A stretch of DNA of 64,000 nt from Ciborinia camelliae (Eukaryota; Ascomycota; Leotiomycetes; Helotiales; Sclerotiniaceae). Shown one piece after another: positions 12,247 through 25,316 of the stretch. The first letter of the stretch is position 1. Each line of letters starts with the position of its first letter. The DNA is taken from positions 2,348,250 to 2,412,249 of the forward strand of contig JANPYM010000009.1 of the NCBI GenBank assembly GCA_025890175.1. The letters are read 5' to 3'. The notes under the pieces were generated by a model. That model did not search any database and was not told the DNA's origin. It worked only from the letters and a program-made list of their open reading frames with translations. Position numbers and translations under genes: made by a program.

Positions 12247-14268
12247 ATGCAACTTAATCAATTCTCTCTTTTAGTCTTCATGACAGGATCAGGACTATGT
12301 GAGGCTTCTCTTCTCCGTCGAAACTCGGAACCCTCATCAACATGCATCACCTCAACAACCCTCCAAACCCTCACATCATCTTCATCATCTCCACCCAACC
12401 AACCAGAAGTTACCCCTCCACCAGGAATGAAAGTTGCCCAAATCGCCGGCATTTTCTCCTTCTTCCCCAAGCCAAAAAAAAGTAATGGCGGCTCAGAACG
12501 TAGCGTAAAAGTCAATTCAGCCTCAAGAGCAGTCTCCGTGTCATCAGACCTCACCTCCAGCGCTTCCTCTACATTAAGTAGCACAACTTCGGAGAGCACA
12601 ATTTCGGAGAGCACAATTTCGGAGAGCACAAGTTCGGAGAGCACAAGTATAAAACCTAGTTCCAGTTCAAAAGTCCCCACAGTATCTGCTTCCCTCGTTC
12701 CCGCGGCTGCAATAGCTATGAACACTGCACAATCACAATCACAAGCACAAGCACAAGAAGAAGCAGCTACGGAATCTGCAGGGGCTATTTCTTCACAGTT
12801 AGGCGGTGCGAATGGGGCGGTGCAATTTTCAGATGCGACGACGATTCCTATGGCTGTTGTCGTGGTACTTATCATCGGCACGAGTTTTGCGACTAGTGTT
12901 ATGAGTGTATTGGTTTATCGAGTTGTGTCGAGGCGAAGAAAGAGAAAGGGGGGAGAGAAGGATGATGAGATGAAGGGGGAACAGAATGGGAATGGTAATG
13001 TAAACTTTGGTGATGGGATGGAAAAGGGTATCCAGAGTGGGAATGAATTCTATGGTGGTGGGATGAAAAATGTTATACAGAGTACGAATGAAAACTATGG
13101 TGGGGGGATGGAAAGGGGTACACAAACTTATATGGATCCGGATCCCGCGACAACATCCAATTACCCCCCAGCTAGTAATATTCGCTCAGATGGCCCCTCA
13201 GTCCCAACCTTCACCAACCCTTTCCCCCGACCAAAGTATGCATCACGCTACCGGAACTCTCAAAACCCCGAACAAGCAAATATCAATCGAGCATATTCCG
13301 AAAGCGTTTACGACCGAGGCAGCGCCGATGAAGATAATTACAGCATGTACGATATCATCGACATCGAGAAAGAAATCGCCGAAATGGATTTTCAGATGCG
13401 CATGGCGGAAGCGGAATTAGAGAGGAGGGAATCGGAAAATCCTATTCGTTTGAGGGAGAGTGGGTTGAGTGGAGGTAGTAAGAGTATCGGTGTACCCTTT
13501 ACCCCTGGGAGAGTACCTCTTGGGAATATTGAGGAGAGCGAAGGCGAAAACGAAGTCGAAAGCGAGAGGAGAGTGAATGGAAATGAAAGTGCGAGTCCGA
13601 GAAATCCGATCGGGTTGGGAATGAGTGTGCCCGTTGATGAGAGATTGAATAGTTCCAGTGTGGTTGTGTCGCCTCCTCGTCGTCAATCTCAAGTTCTATC
13701 TCCATTATCAAAACCCAATTCTGAAATTTCAGAGTCCTCGAGGGAAATACCAATAAGCGATAAAGAGTTAGAAGAGCCTTCTCGTCGCCATTCTCAATCT
13801 CTATCTCCATTATCAGACCCCAATCCTCAAACTTTCGAGTCCTCGAGAGAAATACCAATGAGTGATAGAGAGTTAGAAGAAGAAGAAGAAGAAGCAGAAG
13901 GAGAAGAAATCCCATTTACCCTCGATGAAACCCCACCAACCCCACCAACCCCACCACCAAAAGCATTACCAACACAAACGCCAGCACGGAAACCATTACC
14001 ACTACCACCACCAACACCAACACAAACCCAGAAATTGAATCCGAATTCGAAACATGCATATCAAAAGAGTGATGCGAGTGTAATGACTGCCATGACTCTT
14101 AGTCCGAGTGTTTATGATGGTAGTAGTGGGAATTGGAAGAAGGTGGTTTGGGAGGGGAAGGGGAAGGGAAATGGAAATTTAGGGATGGGAGGAGGGATGG
14201 GAGGAGGGATGAGAGGGGGAATGGGAGGGGAGGTAAATCAGCTTGGAGATGGGAGTAACTGGTTGTAA
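12247..14268 (+). CDS. Ser/Thr-rich single-pass membrane protein, function unknown
   Basis: Not recognised as a named family. The single 673-residue frame begins with a hydrophobic stretch (residues 1-21) ending in GLCEAS, a likely signal peptide. Next is a Ser/Thr-rich extracellular part with repeated SEST units (about residues 112-135) and an Ala/Gln stretch. One transmembrane helix at about residues 202-226 (starts AVVVVLIIG) is followed by a basic stop-transfer SRRRKRK. The long cytoplasmic tail has GGGM/GNE repeats (about 245-300), a short acidic coiled-coil-like segment (IEKEIAEMDFQMRMAEAELE, about 374-393), two related SPRRQSQ/SRRHSQ plus LSPL segments, an acidic run and a Pro-rich stretch. 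This architecture resembles fungal cell-wall stress sensors and SKG6/Axl2-like wall proteins, but no WSC or cysteine domain is visible. Strong open frame; role open. Confidence 0.75.
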   Translation: MQLNQFSLLVFMTGSGLCEASLLRRNSEPSSTCITSTTLQTLTSSSSSPPNQPEVTPPPGMKVAQIAGIFSFFPKPKKSNGGSERSVKVNSASRAVSVSSDLTSSASSTLSSTTSESTISESTISESTSSESTSIKPSSSSKVPTVSASLVPAAAIAMNTAQSQSQAQAQEEAATESAGAISSQLGGANGAVQFSDATTIPMAVVVVLIIGTSFATSVMSVLVYRVVSRRRKRKGGEKDDEMKGEQNGNGNVNFGDGMEKGIQSGNEFYGGGMKNVIQSTNENYGGGMERGTQTYMDPDPATTSNYPPASNIRSDGPSVPTFTNPFPRPKYASRYRNSQNPEQANINRAYSESVYDRGSADEDNYSMYDIIDIEKEIAEMDFQMRMAEAELERRESENPIRLRESGLSGGSKSIGVPFTPGRVPLGNIEESEGENEVESERRVNGNESASPRNPIGLGMSVPVDERLNSSSVVVSPPRRQSQVLSPLSKPNSEISESSREIPISDKELEEPSRRHSQSLSPLSDPNPQTFESSREIPMSDRELEEEEEEAEGEEIPFTLDETPPTPPTPPPKALPTQTPARKPLPLPPPTPTQTQKLNPNSKHAYQKSDASVMTAMTLSPSVYDGSSGNWKKVVWEGKGKGNGNLGMGGGMGGGMRGGMGGEVNQLGDGSNWL

Positions 14269-17200
14269 CCGGGTATAAAGGAAGAGGGTGGGAGATGAGA
14301 GATGGGAGATGGGTGATGAAACTTTGAAACTTTGAAACTTTACCGCTTTGAGATGGGATAGGGGGTGGTGATAAAACACCGAGACTTTTAAACGAGGTTC
14401 GTGTCAATATATTTAGGTAGGTATTATGTACCTATAGATAGATAGATACCTAGTATACTATATACATACCCGCCTACTTCCTCGTACTTAGGTATATAAA
14501 TTAACCCCCATCTTAGAACATAAAAGAAGATCTATAAATATACAATATATACTTGACTTTTTTATTGTATTGTATTGGATTAAATAGGGGTGGCTGCTTA
14601 CAATTTACTAGGTATTATTAGACATATAAGTTTTTACCCCTAGTATATAGTTATATTAGTTCAAATATCTTGACAATATATGACATGACATAACGATAAC
14701 CAATAATCCCTATCCCATATATCTATATATAAAACTACAACCCATACACACAACTAACTCACTTGGAAAGTTGGCATCCGAGTAGAAAGTTTATGCAATC
14801 TTATCTGACAGTAGGTAGGTAGATACAATAATTTTTAAGTATATGGAATTTTATCTTACTCTGCAAGGTATTTCTCTTTATACATAATCTTATTGCATGG
14901 CTGGCTTCGCATGGCTGGCTTTCGCTTTCCGAAAAATACTAGCTAGGTATTAAGGTTAAGGGCTGGCTGGCTGGCCCATAGGTTTCTTTATGGTGAGTTG
15001 GGTTTTATGTTTTTAGTTAGGAGTCGGGGGAGGGAGGGGGGGGGGTATGATGGCGCAGGGTATAGTATGATGATGTTGGATATGATGGAATATGGATATG
15101 ATATTGTAGGATATAATATTGATATTAATATTGATATAAGAATACATAATTCTTATGCATCATATGATTATTCTTTGGGGATGTCTGCCTAGTTTACATT
15201 TTGTAACATCTATATTTTAAATATTATTAGTATTTAGCTCTCGATCTATACCTAGGTAGGTATCTATTGTAGTAAATTCGCCATCCTATCCTATCTAACT
15301 AACTAGAGAGCCACTACAAGACTGCAATAGCATAGCCGTGATTGAAATTTGGTTTTAGTTTTAGTTTTACCATATTCGAGTGCCTATGAATCAATCCAAC
15401 GTGTTGTGTTCTTGATCTTCCTTCCATCGTTCCTTTCGATGGAGTTGCGTGGGATTGTTTTCTTCGGGAACTACTCTACTATACTATATATATGAATATC
15501 TTTAAAATATCCTCCATCATCATGGCTTTCTCTTTCTTTCTCAATCGTGATGAAGATTTTCGTTGGACAGATGAATAATTACATTACGTTATCAGATTTG
15601 GTACGGTTGAAGGGGTGTATGTTTACTAGATGCAGAACTGGGTTGTTGGTGTGAAGATTAGTGCGCATCAGATCAAATCTTTTTCATGTGTGGGCGATGC
15701 GATGATGGCTAGTGTACTAGGAAGTTTTTTTATTTGATTTTATGATTTTTCTTATTCTAGATCTATGTTCATGTGAGATTTATTTATGAATAACTAAGTT
15801 GGTCAAGAATTAACATGATGAATTTCGTTTACGGTAAGAGGTTATCATCATTGAGTTTGCCATTCGAGTCGGATATAATAATATCACAGACTTCTGTCTA
15901 AATAATATACTACCGCCATCACCGAGAATAAATAAACCACGAAATCACCTATAACATGACCTACCTAGGTACGCCATGTAATATATAGTACAGACGAAAG
16001 ATCAAGAGCTTAGGCCAAGTTCGTTAAGGGGTCATCTACATAGGTAACCTATTCAAGATAAAAATAGCTTCCGACTGTACTGACTAGGCCACTTTTAGAA
16101 TATCCACAACCCGAGGAATTGGCTTGTGAAGGTAATGCTGTGTCAATATTGCTTTGAAGTATTTGCATATCGAGGATGTATGGCAGGGCAATTAAGAATA
16201 TTATCGTCTCGTCTATCTTGGATTGTCGTTTTCCCGGTGCATCTTAGTACTATCCTATTTATACACTGAAAGATTAGTTGATATTCTAGTGGTATTCCTA
16301 TGGGGATTTAAACTGTACTCCAGGCTTGGGAAGCTAGGCTTGGTGTTCGAATTTGGAAAGACGCATATGATGGTTTGGAAGAGTAACCACTCAGTCTATG
16401 CAGATAGCACTTCAAGGTAGACTGTTGCTTTTATAGACCCTTACTCCAATTATGTACAACCTTAATTAATACCTTGAGGGGTTTGAGTGAATCAAGTTTT
16501 AAAATGACTAATCGGAAATTCTAAACTAAATCGAATCGACTTGCGTAGATCTGGTTGCTTTGGTCCATGACTGAAATACATCGCAGGGAATTCTGAAACT
16601 CCGGTTGAAGTTATGTCATTTCATAAATCATATTGTTTCGTGAGTACTCGCTTTTTCAAAGTAATCTTGTTATATCTCATACTGTTTTCATATGTTCCTG
16701 TATCGACAGAACCACTTTCGAAGTACTGAAAACTGACAGCTACTGATTATCTTAGCGATAATGTAAATATCAAATCATCAGACGAGTATTCTCAGCTCAG
16801 TGGCAAGGCATTCTTTTCCATCTAAATCTTGTATCTAAACTATCACCTGAATGTGCGTCACCTTTTTATCCAAACGCAGTTTACTATTGTTGGAGAATAA
16901 TCTCAGTTACAACCCCAGATGATTTCCTTCGTGAGTTCTGAGAATATATTAGTGTTCCCGTGCTAACTTGATCATACTTCCACTTTCTTTAAATGGCAGC
17001 AGTTAGTCGTTTCTTGAGACGAGAAGTTTATTAATCCTATAATTCTGGTTAACCATTTATAGCTACATCCTCAACAACGGTGGTACTTACCAGCGATAAT
17101 AGGTAGGTTTAGAAGGTTTAGATTTGCAATAACACAGCTAGGCCATGGTGTAGGCATATCGGAAAGAGCATGGTGCCTTCTTTGCTTAGGCTGGAGGCTT

Positions 17201-18950
17201 TTATAATATTTGCTTTAGATTTCTAACTCGGAATCCAGCCTCTTGAGAGATGTAATATCATGCTAATTCACCCAAAATTACATGAATGGTAGAGATTCAC
17301 CTATGTGGAGTATGCCGCAAGAATGGAAACCGAAGTCATTTCTTGGTTTCAACTTGAAGGCTTTCTATATAAGATTCGAGGAATATTCTTCTTATCCAAC
17401 AGCGAGTATTGTAAAGAGCGAGGGTAATCTACGATGGAGAATGCCGCAGTATTTCTAGCCACTAGGTGGATGTTTTAAAATAGTAAAAATGTAGGATGAG
17501 ATACAATGAATTTGACAACCCATCATTCTACTCAGAACGATATTTTCTCAATTGATTGGATTGTCGAAACTTTTATTTAGTGAAAGTAATAATTCAATAT
17601 TTTTCACCAAAATATCAGCAGACAAGCAAGAGTGTCGTTGAACACAAGTGTTAATTTCATACAGGCAATAGATAACTAGCCTGAGATCCTTGAAAATTTG
17701 AAGAACTTCTACGGCTTCTCTTCCATTTCAGAATCTGTACCAATTCCTTCGAGATGTCGTTGAATATACGATCAAAAAGTCTTGAAAAAAGGCTTTGTTG
17801 CATAGAATTTATTTCCCGTAAATGATTTAAAACTTCAATATGGATCTAATACTAATAATGCTTTTTTACCCCTTCTCTATCAAGCTTCCACAAGTGTATC
17901 ATAGGTGAGGGGGGTGGTTTCTTTTGGGGATGAATAGTTACTTCCGGATGCTAATTCGCTACAATGGTATTAGAAGATTAGGAATATACGTACATGGCAA
18001 GTTGCCCCGCTTAAGCTAATATAACACTATGGCTTCTGAGTTCTGCTTTTCTTCCCAAAGTTAATCGGAAGTACAATATAAAAGCGAGGTGTTCTTCAAT
18101 TCTCGATCCATATATTCGAAAAAAGGTTATGTACAGGGGCGATTGTCGCATTGCTTTCATAGCACATGACGATGACGAGTCGGTGAAACAAGGATAAAAC
18201 AGAGAGACTCCGTAGGGGAACAATAGGAACGTTGTCGAGTTGTAATCCACGTTTCTATTTGATATTCATAACCTTTAGATGTGTATAAAGGTCTCGCTGT
18301 CGCTTTTTCAACACACTATCAGATGCTAGCTCACTCGAGTCCAGAATCACACCAATCCTGGTTTCAAAGAGCTCACAAGGAAAACCCACCAAAACTTCTA
18401 GAACTACTGAGCAGACGGACATAAGTAGGAAGCAGCAGTTGTAGTACGAGTTGGTTATCTCAATCTGTTGCAACAGCCATGTCTTATATATCGACCAGTA
18501 GAAGAATATGTGACTGATATGTGCGAGAATAGAAGGTGAATCTTTTCTACGAAGCCTCGGAGGTAATTCCCAGTACCAGAGAGAATATGATAAATTCGCA
18601 TGCCAGAATTCAACGAGGGAATTTAACTTACACACAGTTATTCTCCCCGCCCCCACACAGAAAAGGGGGGTAAGTCTTTATCCGAGCCCCGCTTTTTTAT
18701 TCCCCGCGATCAACCTCATCGCAATTCATCCACCAAAACTTCAAGGATACGAGACACAACTCATTGCAGTCGGCGTTGTATTCGGACCACATAAAAAGGA
18801 TGAAGACAACTCCGACAAATATAATAGGCAAAGTAAGTTTTCTTTTCTTTCTCCAAACATCTTCATTTCACTTCATACCCATCACCATACAAAATAAACA
18901 AACAACCTCCCGAACAAACAACTACACACTTACTATCGACAATTACCCCA
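14269..18950. other. Long gene-poor interval (4.7 kb)
   Basis: No gene can be supported. It contains scattered acctacctaggtaggt repeats (14,410, 14,810, 15,255), a TGGCTGGC run near 14,895-14,970, and two adjacent minus-strand frames at 18,011-18,250 and 18,255-18,656. The latter has hydrophobic stretches but no motif I recognise; it could be a fragment of a decayed membrane protein. The region just upstream of 18,951 (18,760-18,950) reads as a likely promoter and leader, with a GT...AG-like leader intron possible after 18,832. Confidence 0.4.
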
Positions 18951-19415
18951 ATGCCTATCAAAAAGATTCTCCTCCTCAACGGTCCCAACCTAAACCTTCT
19001 CGGAACCCGTGAACCCCACATCTACGGCCACGAAACCCTCGCCTCCATCGAATCCTCACTCTCCACCTACCTCTCCACCCTGACTCCCGCCATCACCCTC
19101 CTTACCTTCCAAAGTAACTGGGAAGGAGCACTTGTCGATCGAATCCATGAAGCTCGTACCGATGGCACCGATGCTATTGTTATAAATCCTGCTGCGTTTA
19201 CGCATTATAGTGTTGCGCTGCGGGATGCTCTGACGGGAGTTGATATTCCTTTTGTGGAGGTGCATATTACTAATGTGCATAAGAGGGAGGAGTTTCGTCA
19301 TAAGAGCTTTTTGAGTGATAAGGCTGAGGCGGTTATTTGTGGATTGGGGGTTTTTGGATATAGGGCGGCGGTGGAGTGGTGTGTTGGGTATTTGGAGGAG
19401 AAACCGAAGTTGTGA
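18951..19415 (+). CDS. Type II 3-dehydroquinate dehydratase (catabolic)
   Basis: Converts 3-dehydroquinate to 3-dehydroshikimate. The stand-alone type II enzyme in filamentous fungi normally serves quinate breakdown (QutE/Qa-2), while the biosynthetic step is in the pentafunctional AROM protein. The 154-residue frame has the usual family length. Near the N-terminus is [18 protein letters not shown], with the catalytic Tyr25 and Arg20. The substrate-binding segment [10 protein letters not shown] gives Asn79 and His85, and [14 protein letters not shown] gives the conserved His105 and Arg112. It starts at the ATG directly preceding this motif and is intronless. No quinate permease, dehydrogenase or repressor gene is visible nearby, so the gene is apart from a classical qut cluster within this window. 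Family assignment is secure; the catabolic role is inferred. Confidence 0.95.
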   Translation: MPIKKILLLNGPNLNLLGTREPHIYGHETLASIESSLSTYLSTLTPAITLLTFQSNWEGALVDRIHEARTDGTDAIVINPAAFTHYSVALRDALTGVDIPFVEVHITNVHKREEFRHKSFLSDKAEAVICGLGVFGYRAAVEWCVGYLEEKPKL

Positions 19416-22400
19416 GAGAGTGGGATTGGGTTTCATGGGAGGGGATAAATGGGAGTATGTGTTGGTGAATGGAGAAGTAAACAAAGGTGTCAGATACAGT
19501 GTAATTTATTGTGTGGTTACTAATCAAATAAAACTCCGGAGTGGTGGTTGCTACTGGAAAGACTAGCTTACCTGGACTTTCAAGTATAAAATCCGATTAT
19601 TGAAGCTTGTTTTCTTTTATTTGACAATAATTACTTCATGGAAAGTCGAGCAAACTTGATAGCGATGTTTTGTGGAGCAGAAGACTGGTCTTGAAGAAAG
19701 CAGTACCACGGGTTATGCGGTAATTATCAATGGCTGAGATTCGGGATTTTATCGAGATTCTATGCTTTAAGTACGCGCCCCTTTCATCATCAATTATATC
19801 CATTTAGCGATATTTGTGCCTGGTGGGATTTTGTAATTTACACAGAGACAGCAAGAGCCATAATGACAACTCCACATTGCAATAAATGTCTACTCTGACT
19901 TTTATACTCACCGCAGCAGAACCGTGATCTAATCGTACTATCCCCATGTAATAACAAGTCCTTGTGTAAGACGCAGAATTTACATACTCCTATCCTATCC
20001 ACTGGCGTAACGTTCATTTATACCTGAATCTTAAGAACATGAGCATGATGGGTCTAGGATCAATCTAAATTCCATATCTAGCCTAACTTGGTTTAGATAC
20101 AAAAATGGTTCATTTGGATTCATCCAGTAGTATAAAATGAGATAAGAATCGTTTCTGAATCCCCAAAAAATCTCTTTCGAATCAATCAATACTTTTTACT
20201 GGGTTGCTATATTCAGATGTAGATTCTGCAAAGTATTGTGAAGGAAAAGAAGCCGTTTAGGCTTATCTTGCAGCTCGGTTTTCGGAATGCCTATATGTTT
20301 TATGATTTGTCTTATTTATAACAACAGCAGCCTCAAATTGACAACAACATCTTACAGAAGTCGTCCCCAATTAAACATAGCGCTGCACGAAATAATATGT
20401 TTTTGTCACAGCAGTATCATTCCCCAAAATACATTACTATTCAAGACCTTTTCGATGATGTCAGGTTTTGGCTTTGCTTTGAGAATTTCTCTCCAGCCGC
20501 GTGGTATTTGATTTATACCTCGATCTTGGGGAAGTGAGCATGACTATGACCGGACGAAGGCTAACCCTATGTTTTTAATTCACCCAATCCGGTTCCGGTG
20601 CTACATCAATTGGTTTCAGTTCACCAAGTTATATAAACAATGCCCATAAGCATACTTGCATCCCATAAATACCAATAAAGATAAATTTAGAGAGACTTAA
20701 TGAAGGGTGTGAGTTCCGATGCTGCTTCGGCAAATTGCTGTAGTAAAACCGTGAATCTGCTCAAAATATTGCACCTGATGAGTGTTTACCTCAGGAAATC
20801 CCCCCTTCTGTCTGTGACAATAACAACTTGAGATAGACAATAGAAACAACTGTACATCAAGCATTCAACTATTGCTCAAACAAACAGGCTCTTGTCCCAA
20901 GAGTCTCCTCCCCGGAGAGTACTAACTCACAAGAACCTCTGATGGTTCGGGAGATCTCCTAGCGTTTTTGCACTTTACTTACTACCGATCATGTCATCTT
21001 ATTTATAACTAAACTCCGAAGAAAGTTCGCGAGAAGAAAACAGTCCGACTGGAGTCTGGGCTTTAGAGATGACACGCAGATATTTCAGTGAAGAATGGCC
21101 GCGATGAATTCATCCCTCAATATAAAAGCCAGTATTCTTTCATATATTTTCATATCCAAGCAAGCTTTATATCAGCGGATGTGGTGTTTCTTTTAGGAAC
21201 ATAATCGGTGTAGAGATTTTGTATTCATCAGAATTGGAGAACTTCAGATCTGAGCACATGAGCAGATACATTTCTAGGAAAGATCCTTCGGGGAATCCAA
21301 ATATTTAATCAATGAAAATGAGATCCGGCAGTGATAGACAAGCAGCAACAATTCCCATTGACAGTCAGTGATTGCCCCTGCGAATTTGTTCCAGTGAATC
21401 GAGATATCTGATGAAGTTATTTGCTTCCAAGTTATGGCCTATTGTTCTTGTACTTCAACAGTGCTAGGTACCTCTTTATTGGGAAGTACTTGAGCGCTCC
21501 CAGAATTTCTACAAGTCTTGGTCCTTTTATAGTTATTTTTGGGACAGTTTTCAGGTCTAAGCTACTCACATGGAATGGAAAAAAGATGATAAAAGCGGGT
21601 CACCTGGTGGGACTCTAGGAGAAAGCTATGATAGATCAAAGCCCAAGATCAACCGATACAATATTAAATTGGTAATTAGTTGAGATATGATGTTTGCACT
21701 CAGATTAGTATAGTGTTGTCATCATTTACTTATAGTTATCATATTGCAGGAAGATGAATATATTTGAAGATGACAGTAAAAGCTTTCTTCAATAACTTTT
21801 ATTGTGAAAATGGCACCACCAAGAATATAAAAAACGAAAGAGATGTTTAGAAATGACAACACGATCGCTGTATTTCAGGTAAGATCTTACCTCAAGTGCT
21901 GAGACGAGTATGGGTAGAGGAGATACAGTGTTAACCTTAGGGCGGAGTCACAAAGTTTTGGAATCGAGAACTGAAGTCCTATAAAGGGGCTATGGTCTGA
22001 GTAGGTAGACATCTATATTCATTATATTCTATACTCTTTCATCATGTGCGACGGTTTTATACCAAACTCCAATTCCTTTGCCAAGACGATCGTCTAAATC
22101 AAATGAAAATCATGATGTTAGCTACCTACTGGTAGGTTTATTGTAGCTAATCTTTATGTACCTACCTACCTAGGTAGGTAGTATTTTGTTCTTTCAATCT
22201 GAGGCAAAGTATAAAAAGAGGCAGATGTGTGTATTAGTAACAAGGTATGTAAGAACCTAGGTATGAATAGAAAGGAGAAGAAACGAGGTTGCTGTAAGAT
22301 AAGTGATATTAATCCCTATGTGTAGAGCTATATGCGTAATTTGATCTCAAAATGCGTTACTGGGGTGGATAAACACGGTACTGTATTTATTCTCGATTTG

Positions 22401-23835
22401 TGGTTAACTTTATGTTATTATGATGAGATGACTGTAGACACCGACAAGTGACGGCGAGAATCTTATTATGGTTACACAATTGCTACTGTCGAATACCTAC
22501 CCTCGGTTCTTTCTGAAGACAACGTTATAAGCGAGAGGAAAAGAAAAGTATTGTCAACACCCGTCAGCCTTGATGACCTAGAAATAATCTCCGTTTCCCA
22601 TTTGGCTTGAGGATCTGCGCCAGTTTCATATAGATTGCTCCCTCCATACCATACTACCAAGACCAACTTATACTCCGACTTCGAATATCTTCAACTCAGT
22701 TCACGTGTATTCACTTTAGTGTCTGAGTATGGATGCAGCTTTGGAAGTGAATCTGTGTAAATGGAGGTCAAGATCCAGTACCGGAGGAATATTAATCTAC
22801 ATTGAAAACACATCATTGAAACCTCCAGCTATTCACAATACCAAGAAATTCCCTATTAAGTATATGATGAAGCTTCCATTTCGACGATTAATCTTCACCC
22901 TGAAAGATAGAAGAACGCTTTCTGAAGCATTAGGAGGTTGGCGCCATGATTTCGAGTTTATGAAAACCAGGAGTTTTCCTCATTTTTTATGGGTTGAGAG
23001 TATTTTGAAGACTTTCCGGGTTCAGATTTGAGACTTGAGAAGTTGTGATGACAGAAAACCAATTTGATAATGATATCTACCTAGATAGCTATTACAATAC
23101 CAGACCGAGATTCAAGAGCTGCCAACTTCAAAATACAAAGTTCAACCATTACAAAAAAAGGGCATCGGAATAATTGTATATCGAATGCGGAGATAATAGC
23201 CGTCTAGGCGTATATATAAACTACCCTATGGGTAATCTTATGCATCCATATAGATCTATAAGATCCATATCTTTAAAATAGTGCCCAATACTAGCGAAAG
23301 TGGGGCCACCCACGATTAAGATCATTTGATAGAAGAGAGTGGATTTTTACTTCCAAACGAGTCCGGTCTTTAAACACGCCTGTAAAGCTGATACCTACCT
23401 AGATTTCGTTCAACCCAATTAGAAACTGCCTTATCGTCCTTCGTCCCGCTGGGGAACGTTAGGTTTTGTGCTATGCATATGCCGCGGACGAAAAATAAAA
23501 ACACACACACTTCCTTCCCCAGATAAATCCACTCCAAATCCATTCCATGGGAACGATGAGAACTTCAACATTCACACGAGTACCAGCAATGGAAGCCCAT
23601 TCCACTTTTTCATCGACAACAGAATCTGCTTTCACTCTTTTATTTATGCAATCGCATCCAAATTTGAATCTGACGCCGGGACGCTTGCCTGATGTAGGCT
23701 AATCCGTGATTACCTAGGTACCTAAATTATATATAATTAGATGACAATGAAGCTCACTTAAACTCTGTTCTACAACCCCTCTATCTTCACCTGCTAATCC
23801 ATTCAGATTCTTAAAGAAAGGTAAAACGGAAAAAC
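19416..23835. other. Long gene-poor interval (4.4 kb)
   Basis: No gene is supported. The base composition is ordinary rather than RIP-like. Short frames near 20,287, 21,421, 22,472, 22,729 and 23,468 lack domains, signal peptides or family motifs. A tract acctacctacctaggtaggtag occurs near 22,160-22,182. The last 130 bases are the likely promoter of the methyltransferase at 23,836. Confidence 0.4.
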
Positions 23836-25198
23836 ATGTCGTCATACAGTCGAATCCGAGACCTTGCCTCTCGGATTTCAAGGTATGCAATCGAGATTGA
23901 AACACATTTGTCGAGCCAAAACATTGCGCAACCAAATTTTGAGCCAGATTCTCCTTTCGAGTTGCCTCCGACAATACACACGACCCAAGCAGCCCTTCTT
24001 GAAGCGGCTGACGAACTTACGCTACTCCTCCAAGGGCCGATGCAATCGTTAATGCATATTGCTGGATATTCTGTGAGGTTTCGATTTGCTTGCTCACCAT
24101 TTTAATTCCTACTAAACTGTATACCAGCACAACGCTCGAAATTCCCTTCACGCGATCATCCGCTATGATCTCGCTACTGCTCTTCCAATTGACTCAACTG
24201 CAACCTTCAAGACTATTGCACTGGCACGGGGACTAAATACTCTCGATACTACTCGTGTATTACGTCACGCAATGACCTATCGCATATTTTCTGAACCGAG
24301 CCCCGGGGTAGTGAGCCACACTGCATCGTCACGTTTGCTTGCCGAGCGCCCGGATCTGCGAGCATGGATAGCGACGACACTGGATGAGCTTTTACCGGCG
24401 GCATCAAGAATGATAGATGCAATGGAGCAATGGCCGGGCTCTGAAGAACCCAATGAGGCTGGATGGAATATTGCAAACAATGAATCAAAACCGATGTTTG
24501 AGGTGTTGGGCAATGATAGGAAGCGGGCGAAGAATTTCGCAGGCTCGATGACATTTTTTGAGGCACGACCAGGCATAGCTGTGAAGTACTTGGTTGAGGA
24601 TGAGGGCTTGCAATGGGGCAAGGTCAAGAAGATGGTTGATGTTGGTGGGAGTCATGGAAAGGTTGCAATTGCACTTGCCAGGAAGTATACTGGTTTAAGT
24701 TGTATAGTTCAAGATCTCGAAAGTGTCGTGAGTGGAGCGCAAGTCCCCGCTGATCTGGTTGACTCTATCACCTTCATGCCCCATGACTTCTTCAATGCCC
24801 AGCCTGTAGTAGACGCTGATGTCTATCTTCTGAGGTGGGTATTGCATGACTGGTCTGATAAGTATGCAATCAAGATCTTACGAGCTCTTGTTCCCGCCAT
24901 GAGGAGTGGAACAAAGGTTGTGATCAACGAGTCATGTCTTCCAGACTTCGGGACCATGTCACTCTATGGACAACGCTTTCTGCGGTAAGCGCAATCCAAT
25001 CTGTCAGAATAAGAGAATATCATCTAACACCGGAACAGAGCCACCGACTTGACGATGAAGCAAATTCAAAACGCACGAGAGCGGGATCAAGAAGACTGGA
25101 CTGCACTTGTAAAATCTACGGACAGTAGGTATCACCTTCAGAGTATTTCTCGGCCTGAAGGATCTGAACTTGCCATTATCACTTTAGTTTGGCAATGA
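23836..25198 (+). CDS. Class I SAM-dependent O-methyltransferase (cluster copy 1)
   Basis: Plant-COMT-like fungal O-methyltransferase (PF00891 type) that transfers methyl from S-adenosylmethionine to a hydroxyl group; the acceptor is unknown. Three exons fit: 23836-24072, 24128-24984 and 25039-25198 (introns 55 and 54 bases, GT-AG, consistent phases), giving 417 residues, the usual length. The N-terminal dimerisation/winged-helix half is followed by SAM motif I VDVGGSHGK at about residues 249-257. The catalytic-base segment LRWVLHDW places His319 as the general base. The C-terminus reads RPEGSELAIITLVW, matching the family end. It converges on the UstYa-like gene at 25317-26159 with about 118 bases between stops, a pairing repeated at 33-35 kb. 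A methyltransferase also occurs in the phomopsin-type dikaritin clusters, so tailoring of the peptide encoded at 26.7-27.2 kb is a reasonable inference, unproven. Confidence 0.9.
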
Positions 25199-25316
25199 TT
25201 TCACTCTTTTCCTCTGGTCAGGATCATTTAATTTCGTTTTGAGCATAATCGAAAATTGATTAAAGCATTCTGTCCCTACATACTGCAAAAATTACGATTC
25301 AATCTATCTGACAGTA

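Noticed and set aside
12258..12881. Long minus-strand frame opposite the Ser/Thr-rich protein
   Set aside because: Shadow of the real plus-strand gene; composition mirrors its codon bias and there is no independent motif.
18011..18656. Two minus-strand frames (79 and 133 codons) as a membrane enzyme gene
   Set aside because: Hydrophobic stretches are present but no family motif, start context or splice junction joining them could be found.
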